The translations under genes and the position numbers were made by a program. 64,000 nucleotides of DNA from Streptomyces sp. Ru62 (lineage in GTDB: Bacteria; Actinomycetota; Actinomycetes; Streptomycetales; Streptomycetaceae), in NCBI RefSeq assembly GCF_002920615.1, contig NZ_PQSU01000008.1, forward strand, positions 62,001-126,000. Reading direction: 5' to 3'. The first letter of the stretch is position 1. Every line of letters begins with the position of its first letter. Under the pieces are notes generated by a model, which was not told where the DNA came from, ran no database searches, and saw only the letters and a program-made list of their open reading frames with translations. This document shows positions 1-7,328 of the stretch, in pieces.

Positions 1-460
1 GAGGGGGCCGTAACCACCGGCGAGGGTCAGACCGGTCATGCCGACGCCGGCGACCGTACCGGTGGCGGGGCACAGTCCGTACGGGGCGGCGGCCGTGACC
101 ACGTCCCCGGCGGTGGCGCCACCCTGCACCAGAGCGGTGCGTGTGCGGGGCTCGACGACGACCTGCCGCATCGCGGACAGGTCGACGACGAGGCCGCCGG
201 GGCGGAGCGAGCGCCCGGCCCAGTCGTGTCCGCCGCCGCGCACCGACAGGGGCAGCCCGTCGCCACGCGCGGCTCGGACCGCCGCCTGCACCTGGGCCGG
301 GGTCCGGGGCCGCACGATCAGCGCGGGCCGGTGCCGTACGGCTCCGTTCCACAGCCGGGTGCCCTGCTGGTAGCCGGGGCCGTCGGTGAGGACCTGTTCC
401 GGGTCCAGTCGCGTCAGCAGTTCCCTGGCGGCGTCGCGGCCCGGGGCGGGGTTCCGCATG
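1..460 (-). CDS. FAD-binding oxidoreductase, BBE-like (partial, 3' end outside window)
   Basis: N-terminal 153 residues of a flavin-dependent oxidoreductase of the berberine-bridge-enzyme-like (FAD_binding_4) family. The reading frame runs off the left edge, so the substrate-binding half is missing. Visible FAD-site signatures are RGGGHDWAG (residues 74-82), whose His78 sits where this family attaches FAD through its 8-alpha carbon, and GVGMTGLTLAGGYG (138-151). Cys130, in YGLCPATGTV, is where bicovalent members carry the second flavin bond, so a bicovalent flavin is possible (inference). The ATG is preceded by AAGGAGA at good spacing, which decides the start. Such enzymes oxidise alcohols, sugars or polyketide intermediates; nothing here identifies the substrate. 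Confidence 0.85.
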
Positions 461-931
461 GTCGTCTCCTTGATCTCGACGGGAGGGGGGAGTCATCAAC
501 GGGGGGAGGGGACTGGGCCGGGCAAGCTCGCCGGGCGGTGGCTCAGCGGGCGTGCGGAATGCGCCGGTGGTCATGAACGGGGGTCCCGACCGGGCAGACC
601 CGGCGGGGGGCGGCTGGGCAGGCGTCCGGAGTGCACCTGGACACACGCCCGTACGACGGGGGGCTACTTCGTGGCCCGGGTGGAGGACATCGCCGTAGCG
701 GACCGGGTCTCACCCGCGACCGGGTCCGCGGTGACCGTCGGCGGACAAGGGCTGCGGCGCGTCCCGGCCCCGGTCGCAGACGTCGTGATCGCGGCCGCGC
801 GCCACGACGGGACCGCCGCCGAAGCCCTCGCCACGGCGATCGTGACTACCGCGCGGGTGGGGCGTTCGTCGCCCGGCGTCCCGCCGACCTGTGCCCTGCG
901 GGACGGCCTCGGTGCCGACAGGGCCTGGACC
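461..931. other. 471-bp stretch without a convincing gene
   Basis: This lies between the start of the FAD oxidoreductase and the stop of the hydrolase, both on the minus strand. Open frames cross it but have no Shine-Dalgarno site, no recognisable domain and arginine-rich composition typical of shadow frames. It probably carries the promoter of the FAD oxidoreductase. I saw no clear -10/-35 pair or dyad. Confidence 0.5.
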
Positions 932-1795
932 TCACGAAGCCGTGCTGTGCACCGGACGGTCCAGGAACTCGTCGACGCGGGCCGCGAAGAGTTCCGCGTA
1001 CTGGAAGAGGAAACCGTGCCCGGAGTCCGGGTAGATCACCAACTCGGCGTCGGGGAGCCGCTGGGACATGACGAACGAGTTGACGGTGGGGATCATGACG
1101 TCGTCGCTGCCGTTGGCGACGAGGACGGGTAGGGACAGGCGTTCCAGCGAGTCGTACGCGCCGTCGCCGTCGGCCGACGACCAGTGTGCGATGGCGTCGA
1201 TCTGCCGTTCCCAGGACTCGGACGGGACACCCGGCTCGCGTCGCGGCCGCTGGTGCGTGCGGTGCCACACCTCCTCCGCGGCGCGCGCACCCGCCGGGGA
1301 CCGGGTGAAGAACAGCGCCCGCAGCGTGGCCGGGTCCATCTCCGGCGCCGACCGCAAGGGCGCCACCTGGGGGTTGGAGGGCAGGATGCCCTCGCCGGCG
1401 CCCGGCCCCGTCCCGGCCAGGACCAGACGCCTGACCAGCTCGGGACGCCCCAGAGTCAGCCGCTGGGCGACGTATCCGCCCAGCGAGAAGCCCAGCAGGT
1501 CGACGGGCGGGTCGGCGACCGCGGCGACGAAGGCGGCTGCCGTGACCGCCATCTCGGTGATCGTGCCGGGTGTGCGGCCTTCGGACCTGCCGATTCCGGC
1601 ATTGTCGAAGAGGATGACGGGCCGCGCCTCCGCCAGGGCGTCGACGAACAGCGGGTTCCAGTCGTCCATCGTGCCGCGGAACCGGCTCAGCAGAACCAGG
1701 GGAACGCCGTCCGGGCGGCCGAAGCGGCGGCAGGCGAAGCGTGTGCCGTCCAGTTCCTTGAACAGATCCGGCGCCGTGAGTGAGGGCGAGGTCAT
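932..1795 (-). CDS. Alpha/beta hydrolase
   Basis: A 287-residue cytoplasmic alpha/beta-hydrolase-fold enzyme of the non-haem haloperoxidase/esterase type. The nucleophile elbow is GFSLGG with Ser104. Before it comes the oxyanion-type segment near VPLVLLSRFRG and a DNAGIGRS turn. VLVANGSDDVMI holds the probable acid Asp, and DSGHGF holds the catalytic His close to the C-terminus. The start is the ATG preceded by GGAAGGAC; an open frame extends 35 codons further upstream but lacks a ribosome site. It is transcribed divergently from an IclR regulator, with two tandem dyads between the two genes, so it is probably that regulator's target. Substrate unknown; a role in ester or lactone hydrolysis is an inference. 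Confidence 0.88.
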   Translation of the reverse strand: MTSPSLTAPDLFKELDGTRFACRRFGRPDGVPLVLLSRFRGTMDDWNPLFVDALAEARPVILFDNAGIGRSEGRTPGTITEMAVTAAAFVAAVADPPVDLLGFSLGGYVAQRLTLGRPELVRRLVLAGTGPGAGEGILPSNPQVAPLRSAPEMDPATLRALFFTRSPAGARAAEEVWHRTHQRPRREPGVPSESWERQIDAIAHWSSADGDGAYDSLERLSLPVLVANGSDDVMIPTVNSFVMSQRLPDAELVIYPDSGHGFLFQYAELFAARVDEFLDRPVHSTAS

Positions 1796-1920
1796 CACGT
1801 CGTCCTTCCGTGAGGTGGTGCATGCACTGTCGGCAACGCGGCACCCCGGTGAACGCCTCCGTCGGCATGTCCGTACCGCCTGAGCAAAGAACCACCTCAT
1901 GTGCGAATATACGGAATTAG

Positions 1921-1962
1921 GCGGAATCCTCTTCCGTGGCGCGCGAGCGGAATCCTCTTCCG
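1921..1962. promoter_or_regulatory. Tandem operator candidates for the IclR regulator
   Basis: The 16-bp block GCGGAATCCTCTTCCG occurs twice, at 1921-1936 and 1947-1962, 26 bp start to start. Each copy contains the perfect inverted repeat CGGAA-N5-TTCCG, the GGAA/TTCC form common among IclR-family operators. The pair lies between the divergent hydrolase and IclR genes. Confidence 0.6.
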
Positions 1963-2047
1963 CGGGCGAGGCCGGCGGTCATCGAACGGGCCCCTGCCCC
2001 GGAGCACCGGTCCCGGGCACCGGGGAGCGGACCGAAGGAGCGGGGTG

Positions 2048-2809
2048 ATGTCGACACTCGCGAAGGCCGGCCGGGTGCTGGACCTGTTCACCCAGGCGAC
2101 TCCGGAGTGGGGAGTCAGCGATGTCGCTGCCTCGCTGGGGATGCCCAGGTCCACCGCCCATTCCCTGCTCACCGGACTCACGGAGGCCGGACTGCTGCAG
2201 GTCCGCCGCCGGGGTCGGTACGAACTCGGCTGGCGCGCCTTCGAACTGGGGGAGGTGCAGCGCTCGTCGTCGGCCCTGATCAGTGCCGCGCACCCCGTCA
2301 TGGAGGCCGCGGCCCGCCGGCTCGGCGAGACGGTCTGCGTGGCCGTGTTCCTGCGCGGCAGCGTGCTGTTCATCGACAAGGTCGTGGGCGACGCGCCCCT
2401 GTCGGTCCTCGGGCCGCGGGTGGGCGCGCGTTACGAGGCCCACGCCTTCCCCTCGGGCAGACTCCTGCTCGCCGCCCGCCCGCCGGCACAGGCCGAGCGG
2501 CAACTGCGCGCGCGGCCACTGCGCACCCTCACCACTCGTGCTCTGGTCGACGTCGACGACCTGATGCGGCAATTGGAAGAAATCCGGAATACCGGAATTT
2601 CCTTCGACTACGGGGAATCCACCACGGACGTCGGGTGTGTGGCCGCGGCCATCCACGGCCCCCGCGCGGAGGTCGTCGCCTCCCTCAGCATCAGTGCCCC
2701 GATGCGCCGATTCACCCAGCACCAGTCGGCCCTCGTCGTCGCGGCGCGGGGAGCGGCGACGCAGGTGGCGGAGCGACTGCGCGCCGCGGAGCACCCCGCC
2801 GGGCGATAG
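2048..2809 (+). CDS. IclR-family transcriptional regulator
   Basis: A 253-residue one-domain-plus-sensor regulator. The N-terminal winged helix begins almost at residue 1 (LAKAGRVLDLF, then WGVSDVAASLGMPRSTAHSL as the helix-turn-helix). The IclR effector domain follows from about residue 70, with the typical GETVCVAVFLRGSVLFIDKV strand pair and the PSGRLLLAA segment. The start is the ATG preceded by AAGGAG at 2034-2039. An upstream in-frame extension exists but covers the operator region and is rejected. The gene is divergent from the alpha/beta hydrolase and probably controls it and itself through the CGGAA-N5-TTCCG dyads. The effector is unknown; the family usually senses small aromatic or organic acids. 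Confidence 0.92.
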   Translation: MSTLAKAGRVLDLFTQATPEWGVSDVAASLGMPRSTAHSLLTGLTEAGLLQVRRRGRYELGWRAFELGEVQRSSSALISAAHPVMEAAARRLGETVCVAVFLRGSVLFIDKVVGDAPLSVLGPRVGARYEAHAFPSGRLLLAARPPAQAERQLRARPLRTLTTRALVDVDDLMRQLEEIRNTGISFDYGESTTDVGCVAAAIHGPRAEVVASLSISAPMRRFTQHQSALVVAARGAATQVAERLRAAEHPAGR

Positions 2810-2974
2810 GCGCCCTGCCGCGAACCGGCCTCCGGCGCGAGGCTGTGTTTCCCGCACTGCCGGAAACGCGCCCGCCCACCGCCCCCGCTCGGTTTCCCTT
2901 TCCCGGCACACCTCTCTACGGTGGGTCCTGCTGTGGGTTCGAAAACCAAACTTACCTACTCCCAAGGGGTCTGC

Positions 2975-3838
2975 ATGCCCGATTCAGCTCCACGCCACGT
3001 CAGCACCCCCTCGCAAACCGGAACCGCCACGGGCCCTGCCCCCGAGGCGTGGCCCGCGACCGACGGCCCCGTGCTTATCGACCGCTCCTGGACGTCCTGG
3101 TCCGGCGCCCACGGCGGATACGTGGCCGCCCTGGCGCTCGCCGCCCTGCACGACTGCCTCCCCGGACGGACCGGGCACCCGGTTCCGGTCCGCACCGTGG
3201 GCGCGCACTTCCTGGCCCCGGTGGACCAGCAGCCGCTGCGGTTCGCGGCCCGGGTCCTGCGCGAGGGCCGCCGCACCTCCATGTCCGCCGTCACCGCGTC
3301 CCAGGGCGGCGCCCCCGTCCTGACGGGTTCCGCGGTGTTCGGACGGGGCGGCAGCGGCCCCGCCTACACCGACCTGCCCGCGCCCGCCGTACCGCCCCCC
3401 GGGGACTGTCCGCCGTTCGCCCTCCCGGCTGACCTGGCACTTTTCGCCTCCCACCTGGAGATCCGGCCGGCCACCGATGCGCGGCCCCTCGGCGGCGGAG
3501 AGCGCGCCGAACTCCTGGCGTGGATACGCTTCGCCGACCGCAGGCCGCTGGACGCCCGGTCACTGGTGGTCCTCGCCGACGCCCTTCCGCCCGCGCTCTT
3601 CGCCCTGTGGACCGTGCCGAGGCCGGTGCCGACCGCCGAACTGACCGTGCACTTCACCGACGCCGTGGACGCCGGCCCCACCTCGGACTGGGCCCTGGTC
3701 CGTATCCGCACCGAGCACGCCGGCGGCGGCTGGGCCATCGAGAACAGCGCGCTGTGGTCCACCGACGGCCGCCTGCTCGCCCTCGCCCGCCAGGCGCGCG
3801 CCGTACGCGAGGGGTCCGGCACCCCACGGGTGGAGTGA
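2975..3838 (+). CDS. Acyl-CoA thioesterase-like double-hotdog protein
   Basis: A 287-residue protein of the TesB-like/4HBT_3 thioesterase family. The first hotdog has the WTSWSGAHGGYVAALALAAL segment (the long central helix) and VRTVGAHFLAPVDQQPLRF. The second has LTVHFTDAVDAGPTSDWALVRIRTEHAG and the closing ALWSTDGRLLALARQ strand, which is highly characteristic. Family members hydrolyse acyl-CoA or acyl-ACP thioesters in the cytoplasm. The start chosen is the ATG after AAGGGG; an in-frame ATG 18 codons earlier has no ribosome site. It follows IclR by 165 bp in the same direction and may have its own promoter in the AT-richer stretch near 2940-2960. The physiological acyl substrate is not evident. 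Confidence 0.85.
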   Translation: MPDSAPRHVSTPSQTGTATGPAPEAWPATDGPVLIDRSWTSWSGAHGGYVAALALAALHDCLPGRTGHPVPVRTVGAHFLAPVDQQPLRFAARVLREGRRTSMSAVTASQGGAPVLTGSAVFGRGGSGPAYTDLPAPAVPPPGDCPPFALPADLALFASHLEIRPATDARPLGGGERAELLAWIRFADRRPLDARSLVVLADALPPALFALWTVPRPVPTAELTVHFTDAVDAGPTSDWALVRIRTEHAGGGWAIENSALWSTDGRLLALARQARAVREGSGTPRVE

Positions 3839-3961
3839 CCTCGAAGGGGCCGATGCCGCATGTCCCCGCTCACCGGGAAGTGTGTGAGCCGCGGCATTGC
3901 CAGGCTGCGCGACAAACCATCACGATGAGGTGACTATGGACGTCAAGGAGAGCAGTCCCTC

Positions 3962-4114
3962 ATGGGTGATCATGTGCACGTGCGGCTCAGCCAGGGCCTG
4001 AGCGTGTCGGAACAAGGTGAACTGATCGAGCACTCCCGCTGCCGGTGCGGGGCCACATGGACGAAGGTGTTCGAGGCCGACGGCGAGGATCCGGACCGCC
4101 CGAGCTCCTCCTGA
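3962..4114 (+). CDS. Small Cys-containing protein, 50 residues
   Basis: A short gene with ATG preceded by AAGGAG (3949-3954 region) and ended by TGA. The product begins MGDHVHVRLSQG and contains EHSRCRCGATWTKVFEADGED (key residues Cys27, Cys29, Trp33). This is a C-x-C-G-x-x-W knuckle resembling half of a zinc-ribbon in streptomycete regulators or helpers. It is too short for a full enzyme. It ends 31 bp before the converging stop of the anti-sigma-type protein. An overlapping 21-codon frame starting at the earlier ATG also exists but encodes no recognisable pattern. Function unknown; metal binding is only an inference from the Cys residues. Confidence 0.5.
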   Translation: MGDHVHVRLSQGLSVSEQGELIEHSRCRCGATWTKVFEADGEDPDRPSSS

Positions 4115-4145
4115 CCTGGCGCGCCCTCTCCCCTGGAGCGGGGCC

Positions 4146-5786
4146 TCATGAGGGGGCGTGCGCCGCCGTGCTGTGACCGTCGGCAGGGGCTGCGTCCGGC
4201 GTTCCGGGCGTTCCGAGGTGTTGTTCCGCCCACACGGTCTTGCCGTGGACATGGTGGCGGGTGCCCCAGCTCCGGGTGAGCTGGGCGACGATGAAGAGTC
4301 CGCGTCCGCCCTCGTCGAAGGTGCGGGCCCACCGCAGATGCGGGGAGGTGCTGCTGTTGTCGGAGACCTCGCAGATCAGTCCGGTGCCTTGGAGGATCAG
4401 GCGCAACCGCACGGGTGGACCCGCATGGCGGACGGCGTTGGTGACGAGTTCGCTGACGACGAGTTCCGTGGTGGCGACGGCCTCCTCAAGGCCCCACGCG
4501 GCCAGCTTCCCCGCGACGTGCCTGCGGGCCTCGGAGGCGGAGGCGAGGCCGGCCGTGAGCTCCCAGGTGGCGACGTTTCCGGCGCCGAGCCTGCGGGTGC
4601 GGGCGGCGAGCACGCCGGCGTGGGCGCACCGCCCGCCGGACAGCAGCGTGTCGAGGGCGGCCTGGCAGATGGCGCTCAGGCCGGGCTGGGACCCGAGGTC
4701 CGTCACGGGCAGCGCGGTTGCGCCGGTCTCGGCTGCCGGCTCGGATGTGCCGGGGCCGTGTCCGCACAACAGGAGCACACTGCCCTCGGGGAGACGGACC
4801 TCCGTGGCCTCCACGGGCGGCCGCGCGTGGCCGAGCGGCGGGCCGACCGGCAGCTCGACCGTGGTGACGACGCCGTCGGGCCTGATGACGGCCGGCGCCG
4901 GAGAGCCGGCGCCGGCGAGGGTGCAGCAGCCGGACACGGGGTCGTAGACCGCGTACAGGCACCTCACGGCGACCTCGGGCGCGCCCGCGCGGTGCCGGCC
5001 CGTGTCGTCGGCGGGACGCAGTCGGGTGAGCACGTGCTCCAGGCGGGTGAGGAGTTCCTCCGGTTGCAGGTCGAGGTCGGCCAGCGTACGTACCGCGGCG
5101 CGCAGTTCGGCGGCGATGGCAGGCGTGGCGGCCCCGTCCTCGACGGAGCCGGCGACGAGCGCGACCCGGGCACCCGGCAGCGGTATCGCGTCGAGCCAGT
5201 AGGCCTGCGCGCCCGCCGTGCCGTCGGCGGCCGTGCGGCGAGCGGCGAGTTCCACCGCCGCGGGCTCCGGCAGGAGATCCAGCGGCAGATCGGTCACCGA
5301 GGGCGCAGGCGTGTCAGGGGGCGCGCTGTCGGCGGGCTCCACAGGCCGCCGCGCGGGGGCGGGAGCCGAGCGTCGGGGACGCAGGCGCACCTGGCAGACG
5401 ACGAGGCTGAGGACGAGGGACAGCACGGCCGCGGCGATCACGACCGTTCGGCCGCCGTCCGAGACGCCATGGATCGCGAAGCCGTAGACGGCCACACTGG
5501 CCACCAGCGTCGCCACCCCGATCGTGAGGGTGCCACGGACGGTCAGCAGCGCGGCGGCCATGAGGGGCGCCAGCACCGAGTAGGCGGACCAGCGGACCAG
5601 GCCCCCCGCGGACGCGCCCAGTTGGACCGCGCAGGCCGCGCACAGGTAGACGGCGAGCAGCGAGCCCGGGTGCCACAGCAGGCGTCGTACGGTGGCCATC
5701 CTCGTCACGGGCCCTTCCGGGTCGGCCATGTGCATCGGAGACACCGGGGGCGGGGGGCCGTCGTCGCTGGTGGTGTCGCTGGTCAT
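4146..5786 (-). CDS. Membrane protein with degenerate PP2C domain and HATPase (anti-sigma-type kinase)
   Basis: 546 residues. After a short cytoplasmic tail come about four membrane segments (residues 30-130), a Pro/Ala linker, a SpoIIE-like domain (about 165-400) and a C-terminal GHKL ATPase of the RsbW class (about 410-525). The phosphatase part has lost its metal-site residues: AYWLDA instead of GGDWYD, GSVEDGA instead of DVxGHG, and LLLCGHGPG instead of LLYTDGL. The kinase part keeps ELVTNAVRHA, EVSDNS and GGRGLFIV. It therefore looks like a membrane-tethered anti-sigma-type kinase with a pseudo-phosphatase sensor. Its start overlaps the stop of the active phosphatase by 4 nt (ATGA), with GGAGG upstream, so the two are made together. 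Likely partners are an anti-sigma-factor antagonist and a sigma factor encoded elsewhere. Confidence 0.8.
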   Translation of the reverse strand: MTSDTTSDDGPPPPVSPMHMADPEGPVTRMATVRRLLWHPGSLLAVYLCAACAVQLGASAGGLVRWSAYSVLAPLMAAALLTVRGTLTIGVATLVASVAVYGFAIHGVSDGGRTVVIAAAVLSLVLSLVVCQVRLRPRRSAPAPARRPVEPADSAPPDTPAPSVTDLPLDLLPEPAAVELAARRTAADGTAGAQAYWLDAIPLPGARVALVAGSVEDGAATPAIAAELRAAVRTLADLDLQPEELLTRLEHVLTRLRPADDTGRHRAGAPEVAVRCLYAVYDPVSGCCTLAGAGSPAPAVIRPDGVVTTVELPVGPPLGHARPPVEATEVRLPEGSVLLLCGHGPGTSEPAAETGATALPVTDLGSQPGLSAICQAALDTLLSGGRCAHAGVLAARTRRLGAGNVATWELTAGLASASEARRHVAGKLAAWGLEEAVATTELVVSELVTNAVRHAGPPVRLRLILQGTGLICEVSDNSSTSPHLRWARTFDEGGRGLFIVAQLTRSWGTRHHVHGKTVWAEQHLGTPGTPDAAPADGHSTAAHAPS

Positions 5787-7033
5787 GCGGTCGCCTCCGG
5801 TGCGGGTCCGGTGATGCTCGCCGGGACGTGGCGGGAGCGGGCGGGGGAGTGTACGGCCACCATGGCGAGGTCGTCGTGCAGGCGCGGGCCCGCATAACTG
5901 CTCAGGTCCTTGCTGATGTCCTGCAGGAGGCCGTGCGGACACTGCCACGCCCAGGCGGCGGCGCGTTCGAGGACGGGGTAGAAGCTCCCGGTGGCGTCGC
6001 GGGCCTCGATGAGCCCGTCGGTGTAGAGCAACAACGTGTCCCCTGGGGAGAACGCGAAGGTGGCGAGGGGGAATTCCTCCGCCGTGCTGCCGGCCAGGCC
6101 GAGCGGCGGAGCGGGTCGGGTCACGGGCAGGGCGGTCACGGGGCCGCGTCGGTTCACCAGAGGCGGGGGATGTCCGCAACTGACGATCCGGACGGTCTCC
6201 TCCGCGTCGGGAAGTTCGACCAACAGGGCCGTGATGAAGCGCTCGGCGCTGTCGGGCGCCAGCTCGGCCATCTCGTCCAGGTGTCTGCGGACGCTGCGTT
6301 CCAGGGCGGCCGCCAGCTCCGGGAGCGTCGCGTGCCGATGGGCCGCCTCGCGGAACGCGCCGAGCAGGGCGGAGGCGTCCTCGAGGGCGGGGAGGCCCTT
6401 GCCGCGGACGTCGCCTATGAGGATGCGGGTGGCGCGGCCGGTGCGGGCGGCGGCGTACAGGTCACCGCCCACCTGGGCGTGCGCGGTGGCCGCCCGGTAC
6501 GCCGACGCGACGCGCAAAGAGCCCAGTCTGCGGGGGAGGGGCCGTAGCAGAACCCGCTGGGCCGCCTCGGACACGGCCCGTACCTGCGTGAGTTCCCGCA
6601 GGTCACGATCGTGCAGGGCGCGAGCGACGATCACCGAGGCGGAGACGGCCAGCAGGGCACCGATGTGAAGGGGCAGCAGAGGCGAACGCACCAGCCCGTC
6701 ATGCCAGTCGGCGACAACCACAGCCGCACTGGCGGCGAGCGCTATGGCGACCGTGTACGGGGTCCGCGCGACTGCCGCGGTGAAGGTGGGGGCGGCCACA
6801 AGGAGGGGTGAGAGGTGAACGGCGAGGGGGGCGAAGGAGGCCGCGAGGGTGATCGCCGCGATCAGCAGGAGGGGAAGGGCAGCCTGGGCTCGGGCGCCGT
6901 TGACCAGGGGTCTGCCGGTACCTGGGGGACCGAGCCGGAAGCGATGTCCCCACCGGTGCCGGGGCCCCCGCGAGAGACGGCCCTCGCTGCCCTCCGTACC
7001 CGGTGCCGGGACACCGCGGGAAGGAGATTTCAT
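5783..7033 (-). CDS. Membrane SpoIIE/RsbU-type PP2C phosphatase
   Basis: 416 residues. An N-terminal tail is followed by four or so hydrophobic helices (about 50-140) and a catalytic PP2C_SIG domain (about 175-400). All metal-binding motifs are present: VGGDLYAA, GDVRGKGLPA, SCGHPPPLV, LLLYTDGLIEARD and HDDLAMV. Family members dephosphorylate a phospho-antagonist to release an anti-sigma factor, acting at the inner face of the membrane. The downstream gene (pseudo-phosphatase plus kinase) starts within the stop codon, giving a coupled phosphatase/kinase pair. The ATG has only a weak AGGACC upstream. The promoter must lie in the AT-richer 7034-7319 interval shared with the divergent PAS/PP2C gene. 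Confidence 0.88.
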   Translation of the reverse strand: MKSPSRGVPAPGTEGSEGRLSRGPRHRWGHRFRLGPPGTGRPLVNGARAQAALPLLLIAAITLAASFAPLAVHLSPLLVAAPTFTAAVARTPYTVAIALAASAAVVVADWHDGLVRSPLLPLHIGALLAVSASVIVARALHDRDLRELTQVRAVSEAAQRVLLRPLPRRLGSLRVASAYRAATAHAQVGGDLYAAARTGRATRILIGDVRGKGLPALEDASALLGAFREAAHRHATLPELAAALERSVRRHLDEMAELAPDSAERFITALLVELPDAEETVRIVSCGHPPPLVNRRGPVTALPVTRPAPPLGLAGSTAEEFPLATFAFSPGDTLLLYTDGLIEARDATGSFYPVLERAAAWAWQCPHGLLQDISKDLSSYAGPRLHDDLAMVAVHSPARSRHVPASITGPAPEATA

Positions 7034-7137
7034 GGGGGGTCCTGTGAGGGCTCGGACCTCATGGGCGCCTGGGAATTCCTGGCGATGCGGCCGAGCCGTT
7101 CCGACGCGTGGATCACGGATCCACCGTCCTTACCGTA

Positions 7138-7328
7138 TTCATGCCACTTTCTTGCCATATTGCGAGAAATGGTTTCCGCTATGCGGACTCAAATGTGCGA
7201 CACCGGTCGGCACGAGTCAAGCGCCCGGCCCGCATCGGGGTCTGCCGTGCGCGCACCCCATAACACCCCGGCCCCTTCATGACAAGACTGTACGCATTAG
7301 TGAAGTTTGAAGTAGCTTCATGCCACTT
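7138..7328. promoter_or_regulatory. Divergent promoter interval with a 12-bp direct repeat
   Basis: The 286 bp between two divergent PP2C-type genes (7034-7319) include an AT-rich stretch at about 7130-7200, unusual for this window and likely to hold promoters. The 12-mer TTCATGCCACTT occurs at 7138-7149 and again at 7317-7328, the second copy covering the apparent ATG of the rightward gene. This could be a regulator site or a small duplication. Confidence 0.35.

Noticed and set aside
386..1132. Long plus-strand open frame of 248 codons
   Set aside because: No ribosome site or domain, and its 3' part lies antisense to the clearly coding hydrolase.
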